This document shows, one piece after another, positions 7,644-17,370 of a stretch of 43,485 nucleotides of DNA. Source of the stretch: CAZKXU01 sp964556665 (GTDB lineage: Bacteria > Bdellovibrionota_C > UBA2361 > CAZKXU01); assembly GCA_964556665.1 (NCBI GenBank), contig CAZKXU010000018.1, positions 1-43,485 on the forward strand, written 5' to 3'. Position 1 is the stretch's first letter; every line of letters begins with the position of its first letter. The position numbers and the translations under genes are program-made. Below the pieces are notes generated by a model, which was not told the origin of the DNA, made no database searches, and worked only from the letters and a program-made list of their open reading frames with translations.

Positions 7644-8483
7644 CTATTTGCTGCTAGGCTTAACGCGATCGAGATCCTCGCGTAATAAGTCAAGCTGCTC
7701 TGGGTACTTAGTAACAACCTGCTGCAATATCTGTAAAGCCTCTATACGCTCCTCATTTGTACTAGCTAGCCTGCTAAGACTAGAGGCTGCTACTACATGA
7801 ACATACTCTCCGTTCGAAGCAAGACGCTTAAGTAGGTTGCGCCCTTCCTCGTACGTAGCAGCATTTTCAAGTAAACCACGTGCTAATATAAGGTTGCCAA
7901 CCTCTGGAATAATTCGATTGCTGCCCACCTGTGATGTCCATCCTGAAAAAGGCGCCAAGGCCTGCGTGAGCTTACTGCTATCCCCCTCATAAACTGAAAG
8001 CAGGCCACGATACACATTGGCAATCTGAGAATAAGGCTCATCTGTGTCTTCTAGCGCAAGCAGTACCTTATCAAACTTAACGCGCGCTTCCTCAAAATCT
8101 TTTTTAGCTTTTTCTGGATCCGAAGATTGCTTGTCCTTCTCCTTATCTCCAGCTACATCCTTTGGTTTAGTTGCCGCATCTCCCAAGGCTGCCTGCTCTA
8201 GGGCACGCTTGGCAGAAAGATAGGTACCAAATTCTTCGCGTGCCTTTGCGAATACATCAGCGGAATGACGCATGCTTTCAAGTCGGGTCTCTTTAAAAGA
8301 TACATACACATAGAAAAGAGCTAAGCCGCCACCTAGAACAACAAGTACCTGTCGCCACCATACCCGTAGAAATTTTAGAAGCGGATCTTCTGCTGATGTT
8401 TTATTAAGTGTAGGATCTGAAAGAAGTACATCAATCGGATTCTGTTGACTTCCCGGAGCATCATGATTCTGTGTCTGTGTCAT
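7644..8483 (-). CDS. YfgM/TPR-like single-pass membrane protein
   Basis: The 279-residue protein has a short cytoplasmic N terminus, one transmembrane segment at about residues 44-65 (VLVVLGGGLALFYVYV), and a long helical, charged region consistent with tetratricopeptide-like repeats. This layout matches the YfgM family (ancillary SecYEG translocon or periplasmic chaperone partner), but identity is too low by eye to assign a symbol. A Lys/Asp/Glu-rich segment (KPKDVAGDKEKDKQSSDPEK) near 105-125 looks disordered. The start is 45 bases from the divergent endonuclease IV gene. Confidence 0.6.
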   Translation of the reverse strand: MTQTQNHDAPGSQQNPIDVLLSDPTLNKTSAEDPLLKFLRVWWRQVLVVLGGGLALFYVYVSFKETRLESMRHSADVFAKAREEFGTYLSAKRALEQAALGDAATKPKDVAGDKEKDKQSSDPEKAKKDFEEARVKFDKVLLALEDTDEPYSQIANVYRGLLSVYEGDSSKLTQALAPFSGWTSQVGSNRIIPEVGNLILARGLLENAATYEEGRNLLKRLASNGEYVHVVAASSLSRLASTNEERIEALQILQQVVTKYPEQLDLLREDLDRVKPSSK

Positions 8484-8528
8484 GGCCGCATCCTAGCGAA
8501 TTAGAGAGGAAAATGCTAGTATCTCTTT

Positions 8529-9377
8529 ATGCCTAAGTATTTCGGTGCACATGTATCAGCCAGCGGCGGATTAGAGAATGCCCTCGTAATGGGTAAGGAT
8601 TTAGGGGTTAATACTATCCAGATGCATGCTGCTCCTCCCCAAAAGTGGAACAGTAAAGCTGCCGCTACAGGGGTAGAAGATAAATTTCTAGAGCTACAAC
8701 CTAGCTCCGGGATCGACAAAATATTCTTTCACGGTATCTATCTTATTAATCTTGCCAACCCTGATCCGCAAAAGTTGCATCTATCGAAGCTTTCACTCGT
8801 AAATTCACTTGACCTAATGGCACGCATAAAAGGTGATGGGGTGATCTTTCATACTGGCAGCTTAAAAGATGAACCTAATCAATATACCGGCTTTAGACGC
8901 GCAGCAGATGCTATCAACTGGATACTGGATGCCTCAAAAAACAAAGCACGTCTTATCCTTGAAGTTGCTGCTGGAAGTGGGGACATAATTGGTAAACGCA
9001 TGGAGGAGCTTGCCGAAATATACAGCATGGTTGAATGCAAGGAACGAGTCGGTTTTGGACTTGACTCTCAACATATGTGGGCTAGTGGTTATAATTTAAA
9101 GGCAGAGCTTGACAGCATAGTAGCCGATGTTGAGCGTATTTTCACATTAGATAAAGTGTGGGCAATTCACTTAAATGACAGCAAAACAGAGCTTGGCAGC
9201 AGAAAAGATCGTCATGAAAATATCGGTGAGGGTTTAATTGGTCAGTCCACCCTCGAGAACTTCTTTACCCATCCTAAACTTAAAGAAATTCCATTTATCC
9301 TAGAAACTCCCGCGGTAAAATCCACCGAAGGCGCGCTGGCTGAAGTGAATAAGCTGCGTACAATGTTGACTAGCTGA
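8529..9377 (+). CDS. nfo: Endonuclease IV (AP endonuclease)
   Basis: This trinuclear zinc enzyme nicks DNA 5' to abasic sites in base-excision repair. The 282-residue length is standard. All nine zinc ligands can be seen: His68, His108, Glu145, Asp179, His182, His214, Asp227, His229 and Glu259, in the usual motifs (GLDSQHMWASG, RHENIGEG, FILETPA). ATG 8529 has no clear Shine-Dalgarno; a leaderless or very short leader is possible. Its stop lies 28 bases before the debranching enzyme, so it may be the first gene of the glycogen cluster transcript. Confidence 0.93.
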   Translation: MPKYFGAHVSASGGLENALVMGKDLGVNTIQMHAAPPQKWNSKAAATGVEDKFLELQPSSGIDKIFFHGIYLINLANPDPQKLHLSKLSLVNSLDLMARIKGDGVIFHTGSLKDEPNQYTGFRRAADAINWILDASKNKARLILEVAAGSGDIIGKRMEELAEIYSMVECKERVGFGLDSQHMWASGYNLKAELDSIVADVERIFTLDKVWAIHLNDSKTELGSRKDRHENIGEGLIGQSTLENFFTHPKLKEIPFILETPAVKSTEGALAEVNKLRTMLTS

Positions 9378-9405
9378 TCCGTTAAAAAATCGTTAGTATC
9401 AACAC

Positions 9406-11343
9406 ATGCTTCTATCAGCAGAGTGGTTAGAAACTGACGGACTAGGCGGGTTCGCCAGTGGAACCGTGGGTTCTATTCGCACTAGGCGTTATCACTCACT
9501 CCTTACCGCTGCAACAGAGAACCCCAGTGTTAGAGTTACACTCGTAAAAGGGTTTGAAGTTTGGCTCGTATGCGAGGGCTCAGAGGACAGGATTTTTCTC
9601 TCATCGCAACGCTATCATCCAGGCATTGTATTTCCAAACGGAATAACTAGACTTCAATCCTTCGAAATTAATCCTTGGCCAACCTGGAGATTTAAAATAC
9701 AAGCAGCTGCGACTATCGAGCATCAGCTTTTTATGCTGCGTGGAGCGCCCGTCGTTGTTTGCAGCTGGACGCTCAGAAATGCCGATAAAAACTACTCATT
9801 TTTTGTGCGTCCTCTGTTATCTGCAACTAATCTTCATGATTTACAGCGTTACAACAAAAACATAGATCAGCGCTGCTCCACTCGAAAAGATGGAGTAATC
9901 ATCCGCCCTTTTCGTGCGACTCCTGACATTTTAATGATTTCAAATGGAACTTTTATACCTGATGCAGATTGGTATATGAATTTTCTGTATGAAGAGGAGC
10001 TTTCACGCGGCTATGATCACACAGAAGATCTAGCATCCCCCGGTGTTTTTAACTTTAATTTGAAAGATGGCGAGGAAGCTCAACTAATTCTTAGCAGTGA
10101 GGAGTTGGTGTCAAGCCGCGGACTTAACCTAGCACTTCCGGCTGCACGCTTAGTAACTAAATTCAGAGAGGTGGAGCTAGCTTGGCGTAAACCTCTCTCC
10201 AACTTAGAGCGCGCCGGAAGATCCTTTATAGTGAAACGCGGTAGTAGCAGTTCAATTATTGCTGGATATCCATGGTTTGGCGAATGGGCGCGCGACACTT
10301 TTATTTCAATGCGTGGCCTTACAATCTCAAACGGAGAACTGCAGTTAGCCAAAGAGATCTTCTGCTCCTGGCTAAATCTGCTTTCAGAAGGGATGTTTCC
10401 AAACAAACTTCCGGAACGACCTGAAGAGAGCAAGATCGAGCTTGAATATAATTCAGTCGACGCACCGCTTTGGTTTATTGTCTCTGCATATGAGTTTATC
10501 AAAGCTGCTCAAGTTCGAACATTTCCGCTAGATCGGCTTTTTGAGAAGCAGTTATTAGGCGCAATTGATCAGATCATGACTAAGTATATTAACGGAACAC
10601 GCTTTGGCATCCATGCCGATACTGATGGTCTTATTACTTATGGTCAGGAAGGGTTAGCTCTCACATGGATGGACGCACGCATAAACAACTCACCAGTAAC
10701 AGCGCGAAACGGAAAAGCAGTAGAAATTCAGGCTCTCTGGATCAACTCTCTTCATATTGCAACCGAACTTGGCCTAAATTTCAAGAATGAGTTAAATCGA
10801 GCTCAGAGCTCCTTTGAAGAACGGTTTTGGAACAAAGAGCTTGGCTGCCTCTATGATCTTGTTGACGGAGACGGCATTACCGGCACAGCAGATGCAACGC
10901 TTCGTCCTAACCAGATATTTGCTGTCGGAGGACTGCCGTTTCAGTTGATTCACGGTGAGCGCGCTCTCAGACTTATTAATATATTGGAACGTGACTTGCT
11001 AACAACCTGCGGCTTGCGTACCCTTAACATTAGCAGTCCTTCCTATCGAGGCAGCTATCAGGGATCACAACCTGAGAGAGACGCCTCATATCATCAGGGC
11101 ACAGTTTGGCCCTGGTTGATCGGTCCATTTATAGAGGGCTGGTTGCGTGTACATACAAACTTAAAGGACGGCAGAAAGCGGGCTCAGAAAAAATTCATAC
11201 AGCCTCTCCAAAAAAAAATGGAGGGATATGCTGCTGGTGGTTTTGTAACCGAACTAGCTGATGGGAATTCCCCCTTCCATCCGCGCGGAGCACCGTTTCA
11301 GGCCTGGTCCCTGGCAGAATTATTACGTGTGGGGAATGTGTAA
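9406..11343 (+). CDS. Amylo-alpha-1,6-glucosidase (GH133 glycogen debranching enzyme)
   Basis: It hydrolyses the alpha-1,6 branch points of glycogen in the cytoplasm. The 645-residue protein has the archaeal/bacterial-type layout: an N-terminal beta-rich domain beginning LETDGLGGFASGTVGS, then an (alpha/alpha)6 catalytic barrel with GYPWFGEWARDTFIS near residues 283-297, NSVDAPLWF, and HQGTVWPWLIGPFIEGW near the C terminus. Six bases separate its stop from the next start, so it is cotranscribed with the GH63-like gene. Length and motifs are complete. Confidence 0.9.
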   Translation: MLLSAEWLETDGLGGFASGTVGSIRTRRYHSLLTAATENPSVRVTLVKGFEVWLVCEGSEDRIFLSSQRYHPGIVFPNGITRLQSFEINPWPTWRFKIQAAATIEHQLFMLRGAPVVVCSWTLRNADKNYSFFVRPLLSATNLHDLQRYNKNIDQRCSTRKDGVIIRPFRATPDILMISNGTFIPDADWYMNFLYEEELSRGYDHTEDLASPGVFNFNLKDGEEAQLILSSEELVSSRGLNLALPAARLVTKFREVELAWRKPLSNLERAGRSFIVKRGSSSSIIAGYPWFGEWARDTFISMRGLTISNGELQLAKEIFCSWLNLLSEGMFPNKLPERPEESKIELEYNSVDAPLWFIVSAYEFIKAAQVRTFPLDRLFEKQLLGAIDQIMTKYINGTRFGIHADTDGLITYGQEGLALTWMDARINNSPVTARNGKAVEIQALWINSLHIATELGLNFKNELNRAQSSFEERFWNKELGCLYDLVDGDGITGTADATLRPNQIFAVGGLPFQLIHGERALRLINILERDLLTTCGLRTLNISSPSYRGSYQGSQPERDASYHQGTVWPWLIGPFIEGWLRVHTNLKDGRKRAQKKFIQPLQKKMEGYAAGGFVTELADGNSPFHPRGAPFQAWSLAELLRVGNV

Positions 11344-11349
11344 TATCAG

Positions 11350-13983
11350 ATGAGTGAATCACTCCGACTTACTGAAGACAGCTCACGAGTCGCTAATTGG
11401 AAGCGTTGGGGGCCGTACCTCTCTGATCGCCAATGGGGCACTGTGCGCGAGGATTACTCCGCTGACGGATCGTGTTGGGACTATTTCCCGCATGATCACG
11501 CGCGCAGCCGCGCCTATCGCTGGGGCGAGGATGGATTACTCGGTATATGCGATCGTGAGTGCAGACTCTGTTTTTCCTTAGCACTTTGGAATGGGAAAGA
11601 TCCAATTCTAAAGGAGCGACTGTTTGGATTAAGCGGTCCAGAGGGGAATCACGGTGAGGATGTTAAGGAGCATTACTATTACATAGACTCCTCCCCTACT
11701 CACTCCTACATGAAAGCTCTCTACCGCTATCCACAAACCGAGTTTCCATACGCGCATCTGCTGAGTGAGAATAGAAAGCGACAAGGTGCGCTGCCAGAGT
11801 ACGAGCTTGAGGATACAGGGATATTTGCTGATAATAAATTTTTCGATGTGACCGTTGAATACGCGAAACTCACCCCTAACGATATCGGGATCAAAGTGAC
11901 AATAAAGAACCAGGCAGCAAACAGTGCCAGCATTCAGGTATTACCAACAGCTTGGTTTCGCAACAACTGGTGTTGGGGTAGATCTGGTGAGGGCTACGCT
12001 CCACGGCCCGAGATTCGACTAATTGAACAAGGTAAAATTGAGGCTGAACACCGCACATTAGGACGATTTTTTCTACGTGGCAGCGGCTCGCCGACAACTC
12101 TTTTTACGGAAAATGAGACTAATTACCTACGCCTCTTTAACGGCATGAATACAACTCCATATGTCAAAGATGCTTTTCACCGTTACATAATAAACAACGA
12201 GAAGGATGCGATAAATCCAAAGAATATAGGAACCAAATCAGCTTTTCAGTACTGCCTTGACCTCAAACCTGGAGAGTCTCAATCAATACTGCTGCGGCTC
12301 TGTAGCGCCGATGAGTTCAAGTCAGAGCCCCTTGACTCCTCCTTCGAGAAACATTTCGAGCTACGACGCAAGGAAACAGATGATTATTATAATGCGCAAC
12401 TCCCACACGGTGCCAGTAGCGAGGAACGAAACGTGATGCGTCAGGCCTATGCCGGACTTCTATGGAGCAAGCAGTTCTACTACTACTCCGTTAAAGAATG
12501 GCTGGAAGGAGATCCTACTCAGCCTGCGCCAGCAGAGAGTCGTTGGAATATTCGCAACACTGAATGGCTGCATCTATACAACCGCGACATAATCTCTATG
12601 CCTGATAAATGGGAGTACCCTTGGTACGCCGCTTGGGATCTCGCATTTCATATGATCCCGTTTGCAAAAATTGATCCTGACTTTGCAAAGCAGCAACTAA
12701 TTCTCTTTCTACGGGAGTGGTATATGCATCCGAATGGCCAAATACCGGCCTACGAGTTTGCATTTTCAGATGTTAATCCACCGGTACATGCCTGGGCCTG
12801 TTGGCGAGTTTACAAAATGACCGCCCCAAAAGGGCAACGGGATCGAGTATTTTTAGCGCGCGTATTTCAAAAACTTTTACTAAACTTCACTTGGTGGGTT
12901 AACCGAAAAGATCTGCACGGCAAAAATCTTTTTTCAGGCGGATTCCTCGGACTTGATAACATCGGAGTATTCGATCGTTCACGTCCATTACCGACCGGAG
13001 GGCATCTTGAGCAGGCAGACGGCACCGCCTGGATGGCATTTTATTGTGCAACCATGCTTTCGATGGCGCTTGAATTGGCTAAGGACGATCCGGCCTATGA
13101 AGATCTGGCCTCTAAATTTTTTGAGCACTTTATCTCTATTGCCGACGCTATAAATAATCTTGGAGGCTCCGGTCTTTGGGATCCACAGGACGGCTTTTAC
13201 TACGACCAGCTTCATTCTTCCGGAAATTCGGTAAAGCTTAAGGTTAGATCTTTAGTAGGGTTGATCCCATTAGTAGCCGTAACAGTACTAGAAGAGGATG
13301 TAATCGATCATTTACCTGGCTTTAAAAAGCGTATGCAGTGGTTCATCGAGCATCGTGGAGATCTGGCCAAGCAGATCTCCTATCTTGAACACTCTGAGCG
13401 CTCGCATCGGCTACTTGCTTTAGTATCAAAAGATAAACTCACTCAGCTACTACGGTACCTTTTGGATGAAAATGAGTTTCTTTCACCTTACGGTATCCGA
13501 TCCCTATCAAAGATGCATCAGCGCAATCCGTATGTCTTTAAGGTAGATCATTCCGAGTACCGAGTGGAGTACGCTCCTGGGGAATCAAACACCTCCCTCT
13601 TTGGTGGCAACTCAAATTGGCGTGGCCCTGTCTGGCTGCCGCTAAACTACCTGCTGATAGAGGCGCTGGAGAGTTACCATTTTTTCTATGGAGACCAGTT
13701 TAAAATAGAGTACCCAACTGCTTCAGGTAATTTAATGACCCTAAAGGAGATTGCTCACCATATCGCTGCTCGGCTAAACTCACTCTTTTTGCCGAACCAA
13801 AGCGGACTACGTCCATTCCTGGGTGACTCACCAGTTCTAACTAATAATCCACTCTGGAGTGACAAACTACTTTTCCATGAGTATTTCCATGGTGACACCG
13901 GCAAAGGACTCGGTGCCAGCCATCAGACTGGCTGGACAGCGCTCATAACCCGCTGTATAGAAAAAGTCGCTGCGGACAGATAG
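11350..13983 (+). CDS. GH63/MGH1-like glucosidase
   Basis: The 877-residue cytoplasmic glycosidase starts WKRWGPYLSDRQWGTVREDY, the hallmark of the large bacterial glucosidases with an MGH1/GH63-type (alpha/alpha)6 catalytic domain. It has a beta-sandwich N-terminal half, WDYFPHDHARSRAYRWGEDG near 44-63, WYAAWDLAFHM (about 427) and a C-terminal NWRGPVWLPLNYLLIEALE element. Such enzymes cleave alpha-glucosidic bonds in small alpha-glucans or glucosyl derivatives. The exact substrate is not readable here. Its place in the glycogen cluster suggests trimming of oligosaccharides released by debranching. There is no signal peptide. Confidence 0.82.
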   Translation: MSESLRLTEDSSRVANWKRWGPYLSDRQWGTVREDYSADGSCWDYFPHDHARSRAYRWGEDGLLGICDRECRLCFSLALWNGKDPILKERLFGLSGPEGNHGEDVKEHYYYIDSSPTHSYMKALYRYPQTEFPYAHLLSENRKRQGALPEYELEDTGIFADNKFFDVTVEYAKLTPNDIGIKVTIKNQAANSASIQVLPTAWFRNNWCWGRSGEGYAPRPEIRLIEQGKIEAEHRTLGRFFLRGSGSPTTLFTENETNYLRLFNGMNTTPYVKDAFHRYIINNEKDAINPKNIGTKSAFQYCLDLKPGESQSILLRLCSADEFKSEPLDSSFEKHFELRRKETDDYYNAQLPHGASSEERNVMRQAYAGLLWSKQFYYYSVKEWLEGDPTQPAPAESRWNIRNTEWLHLYNRDIISMPDKWEYPWYAAWDLAFHMIPFAKIDPDFAKQQLILFLREWYMHPNGQIPAYEFAFSDVNPPVHAWACWRVYKMTAPKGQRDRVFLARVFQKLLLNFTWWVNRKDLHGKNLFSGGFLGLDNIGVFDRSRPLPTGGHLEQADGTAWMAFYCATMLSMALELAKDDPAYEDLASKFFEHFISIADAINNLGGSGLWDPQDGFYYDQLHSSGNSVKLKVRSLVGLIPLVAVTVLEEDVIDHLPGFKKRMQWFIEHRGDLAKQISYLEHSERSHRLLALVSKDKLTQLLRYLLDENEFLSPYGIRSLSKMHQRNPYVFKVDHSEYRVEYAPGESNTSLFGGNSNWRGPVWLPLNYLLIEALESYHFFYGDQFKIEYPTASGNLMTLKEIAHHIAARLNSLFLPNQSGLRPFLGDSPVLTNNPLWSDKLLFHEYFHGDTGKGLGASHQTGWTALITRCIEKVAADR

Positions 13984-14082
13984 ACACTCTGCATATAATT
14001 ATTTGCTAAAAATATAATACTATCCTACACTTATCCATCGAATCAGTAATTGCTCAAAAAGTGTGGGTAAAGCATACGTCAC

Positions 14083-14158
14083 ACTGGGAGCGCGGGCTTC
14101 CAGCCCGCATAGAAGTAGCAGTGAATTCGTTTGCGGGCAGGATGCCCGCGGTCCCAGT
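14083..14158 (-). repeat. 76-bp palindromic repeat, copy R3
   Basis: The reverse complement of this segment aligns base for base with R1 (80-155), with matching half-palindromes and an ACGAATT centre. It lies inside the glycogen cluster between the GH63-like and GH57 genes. Outside it, CTCAAAAAG (14052-14060) and CTTTTTGAG (14165-14173) form an extra perfect 9-bp inverted repeat. It could terminate, attenuate or process the polycistronic RNA. Confidence 0.85.
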
Positions 14159-14192
14159 ACGCAAGCTTTTTGAGAAATTCGCGAACCATGCC

Positions 14193-15428
14193 ATGCCAGC
14201 ACTTTGCTTCTATTTCCAGGTCCACCAGCCTTTCCGCATCGGACATTTTGGACATTTCGATATCGGTTCTGAGCAGAGCTATTTTGACGAGGCTAAAAAT
14301 CGAGAGATTTTAGAGAAGGTAGCGCGCAAGTGTTACGTCCCTGCTAACACAACTTTGCTAAATCTGATTAGGCGCTTTGATGGCAAAGTAAGAATATCAT
14401 ACTCAATCACAGGTGTCGCAATTGAACAGATGCAACGTTATGCTCCACATGCTCTAGAAAGTTTTGTAGAGCTCTCAAAAACTGGCTGCGTAGAGTTTTT
14501 GGCAGAGACCTACTACCATTCACTTGCCTCGATCTACGATCAGCAGGAATTTAAAGAGCAGGTAAAACTACACTCTGACTTAATCTCTTCTTTGTTTGGA
14601 CAACGCCCCCAGATCTTCCGAAATACAGAGCTGGTCTACAGTGACCAGATCGGCAGTTTAGTTAGCGAGATGGGGTTTAAAGCAGTATTGGCAGAGGGCG
14701 CTGATGACATACTAGGCTGGCGCAGTCCCAACTATGTCTATAAACATCCTAGTTCGGAGCTTAAGCTTCTCCTTAAGAATTACCGCCTATCAGATGATAT
14801 CGCCTTCCGTTTTTCTAACCGTAGCTGGGAAGGCTGGCCTCTCACTGCTGACAAATTTGCAGCATGGTTACATCAACATGTTTTTGATTGCAATGTTGTA
14901 AATCTGTTTATGGATTATGAAACCTTTGGCGAGCACCAATGGGAGGAGACCGGAATTTTTCATTTTCTCGAACACCTACCTACAGCGATTTTACGAAACC
15001 CTGACTGGCAGTTTAAAACACCAAATGAAGTCATCACCTCTTATGCGCCTGTTTCAGAGCTTAGCTATCACCGTTTAACCTCCTGGGCTGATATAGGTCG
15101 AGATCTGAGTGCCTGGCAAGGCAACCGTATGCAGAAGCGTGCACTTGAGACAGTTTTTAAATTGGGGGAATTTATCCGCTCACGCTCAGATTTTGCAGAT
15201 AATGGGATACTTGATACTTGGCGTAAGTTTTTAACCTCTGATCACTTTTACTATATGTGCACAAAATGGTTTGCAGACGGAGATGTACATGCTTATTTTA
15301 GCCCATACGAGAGCCCCTATGAAGCTTACATTAACTTCATGAACGCGCTCACCGATTTTGTAAAGTTTCGCATTAAGGACATACATGAAGATATTGATGC
15401 TCGGATGGGAATACCCACCACATATTAG
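14193..15428 (+). CDS. GH57 family alpha-amylase or glucanotransferase
   Basis: I start this at ATG 14193 (411 aa); the open frame runs further upstream only through repeat R3 and is not expected to be coding. The protein opens MPALCFYFQVHQPFRIGHFG with the conserved GH57 HQP (His11). It also has IFRNTELVYSD with the probable nucleophile Glu146, and LFMDYETFGEH with the probable acid/base Asp241. GH57 enzymes act on alpha-glucans as amylases, 4-alpha-glucanotransferases or branching enzymes; at 411 aa the amylase-like class is most likely. Its last 44 bases overlap the next gene's start, so the two are translationally coupled. Confidence 0.85.
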   Translation: MPALCFYFQVHQPFRIGHFGHFDIGSEQSYFDEAKNREILEKVARKCYVPANTTLLNLIRRFDGKVRISYSITGVAIEQMQRYAPHALESFVELSKTGCVEFLAETYYHSLASIYDQQEFKEQVKLHSDLISSLFGQRPQIFRNTELVYSDQIGSLVSEMGFKAVLAEGADDILGWRSPNYVYKHPSSELKLLLKNYRLSDDIAFRFSNRSWEGWPLTADKFAAWLHQHVFDCNVVNLFMDYETFGEHQWEETGIFHFLEHLPTAILRNPDWQFKTPNEVITSYAPVSELSYHRLTSWADIGRDLSAWQGNRMQKRALETVFKLGEFIRSRSDFADNGILDTWRKFLTSDHFYYMCTKWFADGDVHAYFSPYESPYEAYINFMNALTDFVKFRIKDIHEDIDARMGIPTTY

Positions 15429-16761
15429 TGGCGGACTCGGACGAGCATGCGAAGGATTGACCAAGGCACTAGCCAATCTAGGCATACAGATTGATTTTGT
15501 AGTTCCAACTTTATACGGAGATGAAGCTGCAGGCCATATGCACCTTATGGATGGAAGTACCTTGCCTAGCACATCCGGATATTTCCAGTCCATTACAAAT
15601 CAGTTAGGCCTCCTATCTGAGAAAGAGCAATTTGAGGAAAAAAGTCGCCGCATCAAGCGCTATCCGATCGTCTCCTATCTTTCACCATATTTAACACAGG
15701 AACAGTACTCCCACTTTTATACCTACTGGCGAGAGAACCTCCGAACAGGGGAACCGGGTAGTCTGCGTGCTACATTGCAGCACCTATTACCGATTAATTT
15801 TGAAAACTATGAAAGTAGACAAACATCCCGTAGAGCCGAGGAGCATTACGGCACTGATTTATTCTCTGAAGTTGCACGCTACACTGAGAATTTAGTGGAA
15901 TTAATGCGTCACCAGAGCTTCGATCTGATTCATGCTCATGATTGGATGACATTCCCAGCAGGCATAGCATTAACAGCCTTGACCTCCAAACCTTTGATTG
16001 TGCATATCCATAGCCTTGAATTTGATCGCAGCGGCTATAACGTAAATCCGCGCATCCACCAGATCGAACGGTTCGGACTGCACGCAGCCGACGCCATAGT
16101 AGCTGTGAGTCACTATACTAAAGCTATAATATGCAAACAGTATGACATTCCTGAACAGAAGGTCTTTGTTGTACATAACGGAGTCTACAGCCATGAGACC
16201 GTGGAGCTATACCGTTCTACTAAAAAAAGCCACTCTAAAGTTGTCCTCTTTCTGGGCAGAGTCACCTTTCAGAAGGGACCTGATTACTTCGTTGAGGCTG
16301 CTGCTAAAGTAATACCGCATGTAGATGATGTGCTTTTTATCATGGCAGGTGAAGGTGATATGCTTCCAAACCTGATTAAGCGGGTACGTGAACTTGGAAT
16401 CGAAAAACAGTTTCTATTTACCGGTTTTTTACGTGGACAGGAGGTCGAGCAGATGTATTCAACTGCGGATCTATATGTGATGCCCTCCGTCTCTGAACCT
16501 TTCGGAATATCTACCCTTGAAGCCATAAACCTTGAAACCCCCGTCTTAATCTCCCGTCAATCCGGAGTAGCAGAAGTTCTAAAACATGCTTTAAAAGTTG
16601 ACTTTTGGGATACAGACCGTATGGCAGAGCTTATAATTAGCGCACTTAACTATCCCGAACTTAGAGATGATATGGTTTCTATGGCGAAGGAAGAGGTGCA
16701 GAGACTGCATTGGGATTTAGCAGGGAAAAAGGTTATTAATCTTTACCGTGCTCTATTATAG
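15385..16761 (+). CDS. Glycogen synthase-like glycosyltransferase (GT5/GT4)
   Basis: It transfers glucose from a nucleotide-glucose donor to a growing alpha-glucan. The 458-residue GT-B protein begins MKILMLGWEYPPHISGGLG, with the glycine pair (Gly16-Gly17) of the acceptor loop. The C-terminal donor domain has FLGRVTFQKGPDYFVEAA and SEPFGISTLEAI, which holds the E-x7-E motif. This is the archaeal-type glycogen synthase often found beside GH57 amylases. The start at 15385 lies inside the end of the GH57 gene and gives a full Rossmann strand. Donor preference (ADP- or UDP-glucose) cannot be read. Confidence 0.85.
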   Translation: MKILMLGWEYPPHISGGLGRACEGLTKALANLGIQIDFVVPTLYGDEAAGHMHLMDGSTLPSTSGYFQSITNQLGLLSEKEQFEEKSRRIKRYPIVSYLSPYLTQEQYSHFYTYWRENLRTGEPGSLRATLQHLLPINFENYESRQTSRRAEEHYGTDLFSEVARYTENLVELMRHQSFDLIHAHDWMTFPAGIALTALTSKPLIVHIHSLEFDRSGYNVNPRIHQIERFGLHAADAIVAVSHYTKAIICKQYDIPEQKVFVVHNGVYSHETVELYRSTKKSHSKVVLFLGRVTFQKGPDYFVEAAAKVIPHVDDVLFIMAGEGDMLPNLIKRVRELGIEKQFLFTGFLRGQEVEQMYSTADLYVMPSVSEPFGISTLEAINLETPVLISRQSGVAEVLKHALKVDFWDTDRMAELIISALNYPELRDDMVSMAKEEVQRLHWDLAGKKVINLYRALL

Positions 16762-16768
16762 TTCTTTT

Positions 16769-16802
16769 TAAAAGTACGCGGCAGCTCCTGTCGCGAACTT
16801 TT
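16769..16802 (+). terminator. Hairpin after the glycogen synthase gene
   Basis: Arms AAAAGTACGCGGCAG and CTGTCGCGAACTTTT pair with two mismatches around a CTC loop, starting eight bases after the stop. There is only a weak T-run after it, so its use as an intrinsic terminator is plausible rather than sure. Just downstream (about 16819-16842) is another short GC-rich stretch, GCCGTAGCGTTAGCGAAGGC, of the kind common in bacterial intergenic repeats. Confidence 0.5.
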
Positions 16803-16938
16803 AGAAAAGACTATACTTGCCGTAGCGTTAGCGAAGGCGGGTAGTTGTTCATGTGGCGATGTATATGAAAGAGCTATAGGACATAAAACAATGAATGGCC
16901 AAGATGGAGCTAACGCAATTTAAATTAAGGAGAAAAAT

Positions 16939-17337
16939 ATGGAGCAATGCAACTACGACCCTCGCAAGTTTTTTCTATTTGGTATGCGCTTTTCTTTTGG
17001 CATCCGGCTCCTTTATGTTGGGCTAACCAAATGGCTGATAATAGGACCGGAAGCCTTTGTCGGTTTTATTACAACCGAATTCGATAAGACTTGGTCCCCT
17101 CACCTATTAAATACATTCTTGGCATGGCTCATTATTATAGCCGAGCCTGTTCTAGCGTTGTTTATCCTTTCAGGCAGAAAAGCTCGCATGGCTTGGATGG
17201 CTACTAGCATGTTAATGTTCCTGCTTGTAATAGGACAAACAATTCTGATGAAGCCGGATGTAGCCGGCAACTGGCAGTATTTGGTGTTAACACTTATCTG
17301 CGCATCATTAAGTGATCCACTAAATAGTTGCGAGTAA
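16939..17337 (+). CDS. DoxX-like small membrane protein
   Basis: The 132-residue protein has four predicted transmembrane helices (about 18-36, 57-77, 85-105 and 110-125). The spacing RFSFGIRLLYVGLTKW, then WLIIIAEPVLALFIL, matches the DoxX-like family. These proteins are often linked to redox or thiol processes but mostly lack a defined activity. A good Shine-Dalgarno (AAGGAG) lies eight bases before ATG 16939. It is 33 bases from the following hydrolase gene, so they are probably cotranscribed. Confidence 0.7.
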   Translation: MEQCNYDPRKFFLFGMRFSFGIRLLYVGLTKWLIIGPEAFVGFITTEFDKTWSPHLLNTFLAWLIIIAEPVLALFILSGRKARMAWMATSMLMFLLVIGQTILMKPDVAGNWQYLVLTLICASLSDPLNSCE

Positions 17338-17370
17338 TGTAAGTTCAACAAATTCTATTTATATCTTATC

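Noticed and set aside
14061..14192. N-terminal extension of the GH57 gene
   Set aside because: These codons run through repeat R3; the conserved GH57 start (FYFQVHQP) begins right after ATG 14193.
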